From: Phycisphaerae bacterium
Lineage (GTDB): Bacteria > Planctomycetota > Phycisphaerae > UBA1845 > PWPN01
Assembly (NCBI GenBank): GCA_035384605.1
Contig: DAOOIV010000016.1
Coordinates: forward strand, 6,845 to 70,844
Direction of reading: 5' to 3'
DNA: 64,000 nt
Shown here: one piece after another, positions 17,320-27,131 of the stretch
Layout of the letters: each line of letters starts with the position of its first letter
Numbering within the stretch: position 1 is the stretch's first letter
Translations under genes and position numbers: made by a program
The notes under the pieces: model-generated
Database searches by the model: none
The model's input: the letters and a program-made list of their open reading frames with translations, nothing else
What the model was told of the DNA's origin: nothing

Positions 17320-18890
17320 GGCTTCTTCATCCGTTCGTCCATCTGTCTGGCCAGCTCTGCCAGCTCATTCTGCTGCGTCGACAATCGGCGAATTTCATCC
17401 CGCAGACCCGATCCAGCGGCCGGGTTCTTCTCAATCGCCTCGCCCGCCATGGCCGTTCGCTCGTTCAGCCGCTGCTGACAGCCCCGCAGCAGCTTCAATT
17501 CGGCCGATGCAGCCACGAGCGGGGGATTGCATCCCTGGCCGCCGCCTCCGCCTGCTCCGCCGCCGGGTGGCGGGTTCGCGGCCGCCTGCTTCAGCGAATC
17601 AATCAATTGGCTCAGCGTCTCGGCAATCGCGACCTCGATCCGTTGCGTGTCAGTGCCGGTGTCTTTCTTCTGCAACTTGGCGGCCACGCGTTCCATGTCG
17701 TCGCGAACCTGTCCCATCACTTGCGGAAAGACCACGGTTGTGCCGTCGGCCTTGAGCAACCGCAGCATCTGGCTCGTCTGATCGGCAAGAGTCATCTCGT
17801 CCTTGCTCAAGCCCGTCAGAGCCAGTTCGTCCGCGTGAGTCCATTGCGCGCGCCCTTTCTCATCGAGCACCTGCGTATCCCGGTTGATCAGCAGTTGCTT
17901 GTCGAGCATCGCCTGCAGCAGCACTTGCAGTTGCCGCAGCGTCTGATCCCGCTGCTCCTGTTTGAGTTGCTCGATGGCCTGCTCCAGGTTCTCGATGGCC
18001 TGCCGAAGCTCGTCCTCAGCCTCCCTCTGGCTTTCGGCGCCTTGCTCCGTCTTTTGTTGCCCGAGTTCCTGAGACGCCCGCATCATGTTTTGTGCCCCAC
18101 GTGCGACATGCTCGTTGCCGGGGTCGGGCGGTCTGGCAGGCTGGGTCTCGGTCTTCCGGCCGGACATCCTCTCGCCGAGCTGGCCTGTCTTCTCACCGAG
18201 TTGCCTCTGAGGTTCGGCGGCTTCCGCGATCGCTTCAAGCCGCTGCTGCGCCTCGAGCAGTCGACGCACCTCCTCTTTCAGGGCCTCCAGCCGTGCAATC
18301 TCTTCCTGTCGTTGGCGACTGCCGTCGGGTTCCTCAAGCAGCACCTTGAGCACACTCTCCAGGTCGCGCACGATCTCAATCTGCTTGTCCGACGCCCCGG
18401 CCAGGTCTTCGTCGCTCAGCAGACGGATCGTTACCTCCATGTCCCGCCGAATCAGCAGTTCCCGGGCCTTCTTGAGAGCGGCTTCCAGCCTCGCGGCCTG
18501 TTCGGGTTCCCTTTGTGAGAGCTGTTCAATCAGCCGGAACATGCGGTCCTCGAGCTGAATCATCCGGTCACGGACGATCTGCTGCTTGGTGGCCAGGGGG
18601 CTGGCGGTTGCATCGGTTTGGACGGTCGATAGAGGCTCAGCCGCCGCCGCCGGCGCGACGGGCAGGAGAATGCAGAACAACGGGACCAACAGGCGCCCAA
18701 ATGCCCAACGCCCAAGCCCCAATGACCAATGAAATCCGAATGACGAAATCCGACTGACGAATGGAGTCCGAAATCCAAATGTCGAAGACTCGCCGTGGCG
18801 AGACGAAATCCGAGTGGGCCAAGTAGCGGCGGGCTCTGGGCGTTTGGTCATTCGCACTTGGTCATTCACTGGGCATTGGGGCTTGGGCAT
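17316..18890 (-). CDS. Secreted coiled-coil protein in the MoxR-Bat cluster
   Basis: 524 residues from ATG 18890, which is 11 bp after the stop of the upstream gene. The first 56 residues are encoded by repeated words (TGACGAAATCCGAATG type); a TTG at 18722 would give a cleaner start with the signal peptide RLLVPLFCILLPVAPAAAA. The rest is almost all alpha-helical coiled coil, rich in Glu, Gln, Arg and Leu (for example ELRQAIENLEQAIEQLKQEQ), interrupted by a Gly/Pro-rich loop with a GGGAGGGGGQG run near the end. No enzyme motif. It probably forms rod-like periplasmic assemblies with the neighbouring membrane proteins. Confidence 0.75.
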   Translation of the reverse strand: MPKPQCPVNDQVRMTKRPEPAATWPTRISSRHGESSTFGFRTPFVSRISSFGFHWSLGLGRWAFGRLLVPLFCILLPVAPAAAAEPLSTVQTDATASPLATKQQIVRDRMIQLEDRMFRLIEQLSQREPEQAARLEAALKKARELLIRRDMEVTIRLLSDEDLAGASDKQIEIVRDLESVLKVLLEEPDGSRQRQEEIARLEALKEEVRRLLEAQQRLEAIAEAAEPQRQLGEKTGQLGERMSGRKTETQPARPPDPGNEHVARGAQNMMRASQELGQQKTEQGAESQREAEDELRQAIENLEQAIEQLKQEQRDQTLRQLQVLLQAMLDKQLLINRDTQVLDEKGRAQWTHADELALTGLSKDEMTLADQTSQMLRLLKADGTTVVFPQVMGQVRDDMERVAAKLQKKDTGTDTQRIEVAIAETLSQLIDSLKQAAANPPPGGGAGGGGGQGCNPPLVAASAELKLLRGCQQRLNERTAMAGEAIEKNPAAGSGLRDEIRRLSTQQNELAELARQMDERMKKP

Positions 18891-18900
18891 TGGTCATTCC

Positions 18901-21069
18901 CTACTTAGCCGGCTCGCTCCCCGGCATGGTCCCCAGAATGTTTCGCTCCAGCTTCGTTTCCGTTTCCTGGCCGACATTGCGCTGCATATTGAGAACGTCT
19001 CGCAGCAGAATGACCGCCTCCTCGAGCTTCTCCCATTCTAGCATCCGGGCCAGAATGTTGTTCATCTCATCGCGCAGGGTCGATTGGGCATCTCGGGCCT
19101 TGCGAACCCACTCGGCATCGTCACCGCCCGCCAGCCGGTCGATCATCTCCGCCGCGGCAGGCATCTGCTCTCGGGACAGACCCCGGAGCGGCTGTGCCAC
19201 CCCCCGCCCCAATCGCTCCTCAACCGTCGCGCTGGACAGGGCGTTGACTCGCATCTCAGCCAGCACCTGCTCAAACTGCCTGGCCACCGTCGCTATCTGG
19301 CCGGCCTGGTCCCTCTGGCGGCGCGCCAACTGACGCAACCGCTGGCTGTGCTGCCGGCGATCGGCCGCCGCGGTGGCCGGTTCCAGGACCGACAGCAACT
19401 CCGAGTAAAGTTCCTCCTGCCGTCGCAGGTGGCGCTCAAAATCCTGTCGATACTCGTGCTGCCGGCGGTTCAGATCCGCGGCCAGTTCCTCACGGCTGAC
19501 GATGCGAAACACCGCCGGCGTCGATTTGCCCACATTCGGCCCGGAGATATCGTCGAAGTCCGCCGCTTCCGCCCAGATGCTCAGCCGGTCACCCTCTGCC
19601 AACCCGTGCTCGGCGACCGACCACTCAACCGAGCGGTTGAAGATCTTGGAGCCCTGCTCAAAACCGGCTAACGGCTCCGCAATACCCTTATCCTCCGACT
19701 TGCCCGAACTGAAGACGACGGAAACGCTCGCCAGACCGTAGGTGTCGCTGAACTCCATGTCTGTCGGCAACACGGCCTGCGGAGTGATCATCTCGCCGGC
19801 GCCCTGAATCCTCATCTTCACAACGGGAGCTTGATCCGGATCGACCCGCACGACAAATCGGGTCAGTGGCACGCGCGGGCTGACGTTCGTCAGACCGCTC
19901 GGACTGGTCAGCTCAAAGTGGTAAGCGGCGGAGGTCGTCGGACGGTCGGATGCCCGGAACTCCCGTTCGCCCACGCATTCCGCAGGACCGACGGTGCTCT
20001 GCTTGCCGCCGACGTCACGGACCAGAATCGCCGAGGCAATCGGTTGGCTCGCCTCGATGGTCAAGCGGATCTCGCTTCCGACCAGCGCCTCGGCAACATT
20101 CTGCCCTTCTCGCAGCTCATAGGGTTCAAGCCGCGTATAGGCCGGTGGCGCAATCCCAATTCGCGCGCGCGTGATACTGGGCCGGTCAATCACCTCGATC
20201 GTAAAGGGATCGGTCTGCGCGTCTCCCCCGACAATCCGGCAGGTCACCGTCTCGGTCAGGTGCTCGAACATGTGTATGAATCGTACCGGCTGCCCGCGAA
20301 CCTCCGGCATCTGAGCCTGGCCTCGCAGGCTGCCCGCGCCGTGGTAGTGAATGTAAGCCTGTCGCGGAGCTTCGTAACCCGGTACTACGGCGGCTGAAAT
20401 GGTCGCGTCATCACCGCGCGGCACGACCAGCTTACCCTCCGTCAACCCTTCCACAACCAAGCGGTTTTTCAGAGGCCATTCAACGCTTCTCAGCAGCACG
20501 TTTCGCTCGAACCAAAGGCCCATCGTACCAGGAGCCGCCAGCAGTAATCCCGCTATGCCGACAAGACCCGTCAGGCCCAACGTCGCCTGTCGAACCGCTC
20601 GTCGATGATTGAGTGAGTCGCTGAACCGCAATTGCGACGCCGCGCCGTTTGCCTGTTCGATGACCTTGTCAATGAGGGCGGCCGATCCACGGTTGACCCC
20701 CTGCGGATGGGCCACAAACTCGGTCGCCGCAATCAGCCGACCCCCCAATTCCGGGTGTTTTCGCTCGATAATCGTTGCGAGGTCGGCCTGGGCAAGGATC
20801 ACCGCCGCCGGCCGGATCAGGTATCGCCGGCTCAGCCAGCAAAGAACACCCCAGACCGAGATCGCCTGAACCCATCGCATGCTCGTGTCGAGTCGGAAAG
20901 TATGATCGACCGCCAAGGTGATCAGCACCGCCGCCAGCACCGCCGGGCTCACGACCGCCAGACCGTCCGCCAGGAGATACAGACGAATACGCCTCGCGAG
21001 CGCATCCAACCGCACAAGCGTATGTTGCCGAAATTGCAGTCGCGCGGATTCGCTGACGTTTACCAACAT
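18901..21069 (-). CDS. DUF4175-like membrane protein with large periplasmic part
   Basis: 722 residues. Two hydrophobic regions near the N-terminus (about 32-55 and 66-85) and a third near 170-190 anchor it in the membrane; the rest is a long extracytoplasmic beta-rich region followed by a helical, coiled-coil C-terminus (from about 500, QHEYRQDFERHLRRQEELYSELL). This plan resembles the DUF4175 group of Bat-cluster proteins; placement is by architecture, not by a diagnostic motif. The start codon at 21069 lies 13 bp after the stop of the VWA gene. Likely to work with the VWA and coiled-coil proteins of the same operon. Confidence 0.75.
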   Translation of the reverse strand: MLVNVSESARLQFRQHTLVRLDALARRIRLYLLADGLAVVSPAVLAAVLITLAVDHTFRLDTSMRWVQAISVWGVLCWLSRRYLIRPAAVILAQADLATIIERKHPELGGRLIAATEFVAHPQGVNRGSAALIDKVIEQANGAASQLRFSDSLNHRRAVRQATLGLTGLVGIAGLLLAAPGTMGLWFERNVLLRSVEWPLKNRLVVEGLTEGKLVVPRGDDATISAAVVPGYEAPRQAYIHYHGAGSLRGQAQMPEVRGQPVRFIHMFEHLTETVTCRIVGGDAQTDPFTIEVIDRPSITRARIGIAPPAYTRLEPYELREGQNVAEALVGSEIRLTIEASQPIASAILVRDVGGKQSTVGPAECVGEREFRASDRPTTSAAYHFELTSPSGLTNVSPRVPLTRFVVRVDPDQAPVVKMRIQGAGEMITPQAVLPTDMEFSDTYGLASVSVVFSSGKSEDKGIAEPLAGFEQGSKIFNRSVEWSVAEHGLAEGDRLSIWAEAADFDDISGPNVGKSTPAVFRIVSREELAADLNRRQHEYRQDFERHLRRQEELYSELLSVLEPATAAADRRQHSQRLRQLARRQRDQAGQIATVARQFEQVLAEMRVNALSSATVEERLGRGVAQPLRGLSREQMPAAAEMIDRLAGGDDAEWVRKARDAQSTLRDEMNNILARMLEWEKLEEAVILLRDVLNMQRNVGQETETKLERNILGTMPGSEPAK

Positions 21070-21082
21070 CTCGCCGTCGCCT

Positions 21083-23512
21083 CTACAGCAGATTGAAGGC
21101 CTTACGCAAGGCCCACTCCGTACTCAACAGTGCCACCAGCACAAACAAGGTCCACCAGCGGTCCCACAGCGGCGTTGGCCGACCTGTGGTGACCATGCTG
21201 ACCGACTTGGCCGGGATCAGCGATGGCAGTCGGTCGATCTCGTCAAGATAGAGCGATCGCCCGCCGGCCGAGCCCGCCGCCAGATTCTCGAGCGATTCCC
21301 GGTCCAGCGCCGTCCGGCGAAACTCCAGATCAGACCGCCCGACGCGAAGCTCGCCCCGAATCGTCGTCGTGCCCTCGCCGCCTTCAGCGGGCAGGTCGAT
21401 CCGCAGCTCATAGATTCCGGTTTCCGTGGGGGTCAACTCCCCGTGATACCAGCCGGGTCGATCGGGCTGAGCCTTCAGGACCACCACATGGCCGGGCACC
21501 CCCTCCGCCTCAACGGTCATTTCAACCGTGTCCCGCCCCAGCGGCGAGAACTTCGAGTCCAAAAGCCTCGCCTCGATGCCGACCGCCTCGCCCACCGGGC
21601 AGTGGTCCTTCGTGGGCTGGATCAGCCCACGTTTCTGACCGCCCAGCAGCTTACCCTCGACAAGATGGCGGATCAGCGTGATCCAGAACCGATTGAAGTA
21701 CCGATCTCCGGCGCGCCGCCAGCGCCATGTGTCGCTCCAGGCCATGAAAGCGGTTCGCCCCGCCCCAACGAACTGAGTGGCCAGCAGCACGTGCTGACCC
21801 CCGGCGTTACGCATCTGCGGGTTGGAGTGACGCAGCAGAACGGTGGCCACCGGTTTTTCGCGGCTGACCGGATAGTGCCAGTACACGCCCGGCAACTGCG
21901 CCCACGTCTGCGCGTTTTCCTCCGAGCGGTCAGCGATATTCAACAGCGGATGCCCGCTGACCTGCGGCGGTATCGCCGGCGGCCAGGCCGTCTGCTGGAA
22001 GTAACCCAGTTCGTTGATGATCAGGTCGGCTTGGCCGGCATCGATCACCACCGGCAGCAGATCGAGCAGCGCCTTGGCGGCCGCCTCGCGAGCCAGTTTT
22101 GAAGTGTTCTTGCGACCGGCCACGAACACAAGACCCGTTCCCGCCTGGCTGACCAGCGTTTCGAGGGTCTTGCTCCACCCCGCGTCGATTTCCTCCGGCC
22201 GCGGGTCCATCAGAATGATGCAGTCATACACGCCCAACTCTTCATGCTTGCGAGGCAGATGATCAATGACCGTTCCGCCGTCGCGGACGGCTTCTTCGTC
22301 GGCCGATTGCAGCCAGCAACTCACGTCCACCGTCGCGTCCCGCGTCAGCAACCGCGATAGGTAGGTGTATTCCCAACTCGGTGCCCCCGCCACCAGGAGA
22401 ACGCGCATCTTCTTCTCCAATCCGCGCACGCTGGTCTCCCGCTCGTTATCCTCGGCGATGATTTCACCCTCGACGGGCTGGATTCGCACCGCCAGCCGCG
22501 TCTGCAGCGGACGGATAAGCTGATGGTCAAATGTGATCGAACTCACGTGATCGTCGGGCCCTGCCTCGATCGTGCGCGTCGCGACAACGCTCGGCTGCGA
22601 TGCATCCGGCAGCCGTTGCAGCAGCTCGATGATCAGCGACTGGCCGCAAAGCCCTTGGGCGGCGATGCGAGCCGTGATCTTGAACGGGTCGTTGACGAAA
22701 ATGCTCGCCGGGGCCTCGATCGCTGCGACTGCGGCATTGCGCGGCGGGGCGGGGTCTCCGACACCTACGGTGTGGATGGCGATCCGCTTGGCGCGGGCAT
22801 ATCCGGCGACGGCATCCACCGCCTCACCCTTGTTGAACTGCCCGTCGGACACGACCACGACCGCCGAAACCGGCCGCCCACCTTGAGATTCCACCGCCTG
22901 CCGAACGGCAGCTCCAATATCAGTCGCCGGCGCCGACGCCGGCACGGCAATCCCGATCCTGCCGCCCCCAGAACCGGCAGCGGCCGTGTATCGACCGACC
23001 AGATCGATCCCATCGCCGAACCGATAGCAGAGAACCGGGTTATTCCGCACCAGCTCACGAATCAGCCGATGATCGTCGCGGGCCAGAACCGATCTGGCGA
23101 TCTCGGCCCGGCTCAAGGTCGCAAGCTCGTTCACCTGGGCGTTGCCCAGTGCCTGCCGCACACGGCGTTGCTCGGTTTCATCGGCGTAGCGGTCGTGAAG
23201 AGACATGCTGGCCGATCCGTCGATCAGCAAGAGTGTTGGCGCTTCCATCTCGCGTCGACTGTAGGTGGCGATCACCGGTTGCAGCCAGATCAGTGCCAAG
23301 ACGGCCAATAGCGTACAGCGTAGAAGGGCCAGGATCGCTCGGATCCTCGCCGAAGCCCCAACCCGCTGTTCTCGCCGATACAGATGCACGCTCGCCCACA
23401 GGATCAGCTCCAGCAGAACCATCGCAACAATGGCGTGCCACCCCTGCGGCAGGCCGGCGAACTCCAACCGCCGTTCAAGCGTCTCGGTCGCCGTCTCAGC
23501 CAGCAGCCTCAC
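21083..23512 (-). CDS. VWA-domain membrane protein with GATase1-like region
   Basis: The start is GTG at 23512, which overlaps the stop of the batA-like gene (GTGA); the open frame further upstream is inside that gene. The 809-residue product has two N-terminal membrane helices (WHAIVAMVLLELILWASVHL; ILALLRCTLLAVLALIWLQP), then a von Willebrand A domain with the MIDAS motif LIDGSASMS and SDGQFNKGEA, a beta-sandwich part, a class I amidotransferase-like fold (VLLVAGAPSWEYTYLSRLL through VFVAGRKNT) of the type seen in Bat-associated proteins without a catalytic cysteine, and a final membrane helix (WWTLFVLVALLSTEWAL). Substrate unknown; partner of MoxR by operon context. Confidence 0.85.
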   Translation of the reverse strand: MRLLAETATETLERRLEFAGLPQGWHAIVAMVLLELILWASVHLYRREQRVGASARIRAILALLRCTLLAVLALIWLQPVIATYSRREMEAPTLLLIDGSASMSLHDRYADETEQRRVRQALGNAQVNELATLSRAEIARSVLARDDHRLIRELVRNNPVLCYRFGDGIDLVGRYTAAAGSGGGRIGIAVPASAPATDIGAAVRQAVESQGGRPVSAVVVVSDGQFNKGEAVDAVAGYARAKRIAIHTVGVGDPAPPRNAAVAAIEAPASIFVNDPFKITARIAAQGLCGQSLIIELLQRLPDASQPSVVATRTIEAGPDDHVSSITFDHQLIRPLQTRLAVRIQPVEGEIIAEDNERETSVRGLEKKMRVLLVAGAPSWEYTYLSRLLTRDATVDVSCWLQSADEEAVRDGGTVIDHLPRKHEELGVYDCIILMDPRPEEIDAGWSKTLETLVSQAGTGLVFVAGRKNTSKLAREAAAKALLDLLPVVIDAGQADLIINELGYFQQTAWPPAIPPQVSGHPLLNIADRSEENAQTWAQLPGVYWHYPVSREKPVATVLLRHSNPQMRNAGGQHVLLATQFVGAGRTAFMAWSDTWRWRRAGDRYFNRFWITLIRHLVEGKLLGGQKRGLIQPTKDHCPVGEAVGIEARLLDSKFSPLGRDTVEMTVEAEGVPGHVVVLKAQPDRPGWYHGELTPTETGIYELRIDLPAEGGEGTTTIRGELRVGRSDLEFRRTALDRESLENLAAGSAGGRSLYLDEIDRLPSLIPAKSVSMVTTGRPTPLWDRWWTLFVLVALLSTEWALRKAFNLL

Positions 23513-25884
23513 GCGCGATGCCTCCCCATAAGCGCCGACCACTGACGATTGGCGCCAAACCAGCAGGCCAGCAGTTGTTCCGTCATCAGCGTCCCCACCA
23601 GCAGGATCAACAACGCCGGCCACAATTCCTTGCGGGTGGCGGCCGCCGAGCCCTGAGTCAGCTCCTCTCCTCGGATGTATTCAACAGGCCATCCTGCTGT
23701 TGCCTGCTGTAGCTCGTCGCGTCGCATCCGTCGCAGATCGCTCTCGGTAGAGTCCACGTTCACCGCAACCGGCTCGACCACATGGCCGCCGGATTGTTCC
23801 GTGAGGTCGATCTGATAGAAGCCGGGTTGATCGGTCTGCGTCCAGCGGATTGCCATGCCTCCGGATGACGTGTCCGGTTCGGCATGCACGGCAACAGCCG
23901 GTTCTTCGGGGTAGGCAGGCGATCGGACCGCGGCCGTTGGTTGATAACGACCGGCATCCAAGGACAGAGTCACCGGCTGCCCGACGAGCTGCATCGCCTT
24001 TTGGGCCGGCCGGCGAGCCAGGTATTGCGTCATCTCCATCGCAAACACGACGAAGATCGGATGGTTCGCCAGGTTGTTCCATTCCTTGTCCGCACTGCTG
24101 GTAACCAACCAGACGTGCCCGGCTTGGTGGTCCTTCTGAAGAATCAGCGGGCTCCTGTCCGCGTCATCCAGTTGCAGCAGTGAAATCGCAGTCTGAGCCG
24201 GCGTCCTCGTCGACGACTGCGTCAGCGGGGCCGGCGTGATGCTGACTGGAAAGTAAGCCCAGACCAGTACCCCCTCAAAGCATGCTGGCATCAGGTTCGC
24301 GAACGGCCGCAACGCGGGATGACTGATGTTCATCTCGCCGACACGAAATCCGGGACTCTCGTCCGGCGCGGCCACGGGTTCGCTCAGCTTGCCCGGCAAC
24401 AGGCCCGCGCCGTCGCGGAACAGCACCTGGTTGTAGGCCTCAACGTCCACCTGATCGCCCAGAAAGAAGGCCAGACCACCGCCCGAGGCAACATAGGATT
24501 CCAGTCGGGCCGCCGCGCTTTCGGTGACCCGCACCACGTTGGCCAGAATGACTGCGTGGAAGCTCGCCAGATCGGTCTGCTCAAGCTCGTCTTCGCTGAT
24601 CGCTGCAATCTCGTTGCCGCTGAACTGCGGTCCCTGCGGACGAAGAGCAACCGACAGAAGGAAGGTCTCATCCTGATAAGGATCGGATGATGGCTCGCCG
24701 TTGACCAGCAGCACCCGGATGGATTTGGCCACCGGCACCACACAGAAGCGGCGGTTGTCGACCGGCAACGCATCTGCCTGCAACTCGACCGTGAGCGCAG
24801 CCGAGCCGACCTGCGGGAATACCGCCTCCACGGGCACCTCGATCGATTGGCCCGCCGGTATGGCCGGTACGGTAACGGCCGGCAGACCGGCCTCCCCCAC
24901 AAAAACCTGCATCGTCCGGGCCCGCGATTTGCTGCGACCGAGATTGGCCACATGAGCGATCAGCCGCGTGCCGGTTCCGGCGACGGCCTGGGCTTGGCGA
25001 CTCTCAACACCGGTGACCGCAAGGTTGTCGGTGTTTTCGGAGCCGACATCGACCAGGACGATCTTGAGCGAGCGGTCTGCACGATCCCAGCCGGCAAGGG
25101 ACGCCAACGGGCTTTCGGCCGTGCCGAGCTTCTTGTCGCTCTGGCTGCCACCGGCGCCTGGCCCGCCATTGCCCGCCGCTTGAGCGGACTCGCCCGCGAG
25201 CCAGTCGATTCGCTGGAAGTCGCTCACCAGATAGATCACCGCCCCCGCCGAACGGCGGGCATCAAGCAACCGCCGGACGGCCCCGAACGCTTCCGGAAGG
25301 TCCGCGCGGCGACTCGATGGCTTGCGATCCCGCCAGGTCCGCGAGAACGCGATCGGATCAAGACGGCCAACGCTCGTCTCTGTGACGATGGTCTGCTCAG
25401 GTCGCGACGTTGCCACGATGGTCAGCGCATCGCTCGGGCACTCCTCGCGCAGCCATCCAACCAGTCGTTCCACCGCCGTCAGGGCCCGGTCGAAGACGCT
25501 CGTGTCCTGGGTGCTTGCCCCCGAGCCCGCATCCGCCAAGCCCATGCTGAACGAATCATCGAAAACCACGACGTAGTCCGTCCCTGCCCGCGACCCGAGC
25601 AAGCCGGCAAAGGCCTGTGGCCGAACGAAAACGCGAGCCAGCATCATGCCGGTCAATAGCATCGCCAGGCAGCGCAGCATTAGCAGAATCAGCTCCTCAA
25701 TGCGGATTCGACGGCGGTTCTGGCGGTTGGCTTCAAGCAAAAACTGCGTCGCCGCCCATCGAACGCGGCGAAACCGGCGCCGGTTGATGAGATGAATCAC
25801 AATCGGGATGGCGGCGCACACCAAACCGGCGTAGAACATCGCCGGAGTGATCATCGCCGCCAGAACTTGATTGCCCGCAATCAT
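23509..25884 (-). CDS. BatA-type aerotolerance family protein with VWA domain
   Basis: 791 residues. The N-terminus has the classic BatA signature: a hydrophobic helix (PAMFYAGLVCAAIPIVIHLI) followed by NRRRFRRVRWAATQFL, then a second helix. A VWA domain follows with the metal-site motif VVFDDSFSMG, then beta domains and an amidotransferase-like fold (VLLVNGEPSSDPYQDE), and a C-terminal membrane segment (LWPALLILLVGTLMTEQLL). The start may be ATG 25884 or the in-frame ATG ten codons later (25854), which would place the BatA motif right at the N-terminus. Bat proteins were first linked to aerotolerance, but the mechanism is not settled. Confidence 0.88.
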   Translation of the reverse strand: MIAGNQVLAAMITPAMFYAGLVCAAIPIVIHLINRRRFRRVRWAATQFLLEANRQNRRRIRIEELILLMLRCLAMLLTGMMLARVFVRPQAFAGLLGSRAGTDYVVVFDDSFSMGLADAGSGASTQDTSVFDRALTAVERLVGWLREECPSDALTIVATSRPEQTIVTETSVGRLDPIAFSRTWRDRKPSSRRADLPEAFGAVRRLLDARRSAGAVIYLVSDFQRIDWLAGESAQAAGNGGPGAGGSQSDKKLGTAESPLASLAGWDRADRSLKIVLVDVGSENTDNLAVTGVESRQAQAVAGTGTRLIAHVANLGRSKSRARTMQVFVGEAGLPAVTVPAIPAGQSIEVPVEAVFPQVGSAALTVELQADALPVDNRRFCVVPVAKSIRVLLVNGEPSSDPYQDETFLLSVALRPQGPQFSGNEIAAISEDELEQTDLASFHAVILANVVRVTESAAARLESYVASGGGLAFFLGDQVDVEAYNQVLFRDGAGLLPGKLSEPVAAPDESPGFRVGEMNISHPALRPFANLMPACFEGVLVWAYFPVSITPAPLTQSSTRTPAQTAISLLQLDDADRSPLILQKDHQAGHVWLVTSSADKEWNNLANHPIFVVFAMEMTQYLARRPAQKAMQLVGQPVTLSLDAGRYQPTAAVRSPAYPEEPAVAVHAEPDTSSGGMAIRWTQTDQPGFYQIDLTEQSGGHVVEPVAVNVDSTESDLRRMRRDELQQATAGWPVEYIRGEELTQGSAAATRKELWPALLILLVGTLMTEQLLACWFGANRQWSALMGRHRA

Positions 25885-26039
25885 CGATCGTCGATTCCCT
25901 ACGCCTGCTTCCTGCTCCGTGTCTGTTCTATGTTCATAGGACGAAGGATAAGAGATGAAGGCTGAATAGAACCACGGTCATCGCGAGTCTTGTTCCTTTC
26001 ATCCTTCCTTCTTCCGCCTTCATCCTTGGTCTCTGAACC

Positions 26040-27131
26040 CTATCTCCCCGTCTGCCGCATCCTCCCCGCCAGAAACGCCGTCAGCGCGCCGTCCAGCGGG
26101 TCTGTTGTCGACAGCAGCCGGTAGTCGATGCGGTTGTTGACGCAGGATGCGCGAATGCGGCTCACGAAGTCTCTGACGACCCGCAGATAGGCCGCTCGTA
26201 GCGACTGAGGGTCGGTCAGCAGTTGAATTCCGGGGTCTTCCAATCCCTCAAACAGCGTGTTGTGCTCAAATGGAAACGTCAGCTCATCATGATCCAGCAC
26301 CTGGAGCACGATCAGATCTTGACGGCCGTGACGAAGCTGCTGAAGACCGCCGACGATCTCATCTGCATCGGCCAGTAGATCGCTGATCAGAATGATCAAG
26401 CCCCGCTGGCGAAGCTGGTCGGCAAGCTGAGCCGGAAGCATCTTCATGTCGGTCGTGCGGTCCGGCCGCTGCCGCTCGATGAGTTCGATAATCGACGATA
26501 CCTGCGCGGGGCTGGACGCCGGCGGCACCTGGTCGCGGATGGCGTGGTCAAAGAGCACCAGTCCGCACGAGTCCTGCTGATTCAGGAGGAGGTAAGCCAG
26601 CGAGGCCGCAACCGTGCACGCATAGTCGAACTTCGACATGCGCGACCCCCCCCAACCCCCCCTTGCCAAGGGGGGGAGCTCATCTGCCCCCCCTCTTAGC
26701 AGAAGCTCATCTGTCCCCCCCCTTAGCAAGAGCTCATTTTGTCCCCTCCTTAACAAGGACTCGTTTTTTCCCCCCCTTAACAAGGACTCGTTTTTTCCCC
26801 CCCTTAACAAGGGGGGGGTAGGGGGGGTGGAATATTCGGGATACGCCATCGACTTCGAGCAGTCGAGCAGGATGTGCACCCGAAGATTGGTCTCCTCCTC
26901 GTACTGCTTGATGTACAGCCGGTCGCCGCGGGCAAAAACCCGCCAATCAATGTGACGAATGTCGTCCCCGGGCACGTACTCGCGATGAGCCGCGAATTCC
27001 ACGCTATACCCGTGGTACGGGCTGCGGTGCATTCCCGAGATGAAGCCCTCCACGACCATCCTGGCCCGCAATTCGAGCCGGGAGATCTTCGAGAGAACGT
27101 CAGGATTCAAGTACTTTGCGTAGTCGGGCAT
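26040..27131 (-). CDS. DUF58 protein with an in-frame tandem-repeat insertion
   Basis: DUF58 proteins are VWA-like partners of MoxR ATPases. The 363-residue protein has the signature YVPGDDIRHIDWRVFARG (53-70) and the VWA-type motif LLDCSKSMA (DxSxS, Asp90-Ser94). Directly after it, about residues 98-164 are an insert made of nine-residue repeats (LLRGGKNES, LLRGGTDEL and variants) flanked by TPPTPP and PPLARGGWGG. The normal fold resumes at SKFDYACTVAASLAYLLL. The insert matches a DNA repeat at 26645-26830 and keeps the frame. Whether the protein still folds is unclear; a surface loop would tolerate it. Its start lies 32 bp inside the end of the MoxR gene. Confidence 0.88.
   Translation of the reverse strand: MPDYAKYLNPDVLSKISRLELRARMVVEGFISGMHRSPYHGYSVEFAAHREYVPGDDIRHIDWRVFARGDRLYIKQYEEETNLRVHILLDCSKSMAYPEYSTPPTPPLLRGGKNESLLRGGKNESLLRRGQNELLLRGGTDELLLRGGADELPPLARGGWGGSRMSKFDYACTVAASLAYLLLNQQDSCGLVLFDHAIRDQVPPASSPAQVSSIIELIERQRPDRTTDMKMLPAQLADQLRQRGLIILISDLLADADEIVGGLQQLRHGRQDLIVLQVLDHDELTFPFEHNTLFEGLEDPGIQLLTDPQSLRAAYLRVVRDFVSRIRASCVNNRIDYRLLSTTDPLDGALTAFLAGRMRQTGR
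26645..26830. repeat. Five-unit 27-bp tandem repeat with GC-rich palindromic borders
   Basis: Five contiguous 27-bp units at 26677-26703, 26704-26730, 26731-26757, 26758-26784 and 26785-26811, the last two identical (GACTCGTTTTTTCCCCCCC then TTAACAAG). Borders are C-runs (CCCCCCCTTGCCAAGGGGGGG) on one side and G-runs on the other, forming a large inverted repeat. It lies wholly inside the DUF58 gene, and each unit adds nine codons. Confidence 0.92.

Noticed and set aside
26677..26811. CRISPR-like direct repeat array
   Set aside because: The 27-bp units are contiguous with no spacers and lie inside a coding frame; no cas genes nearby.
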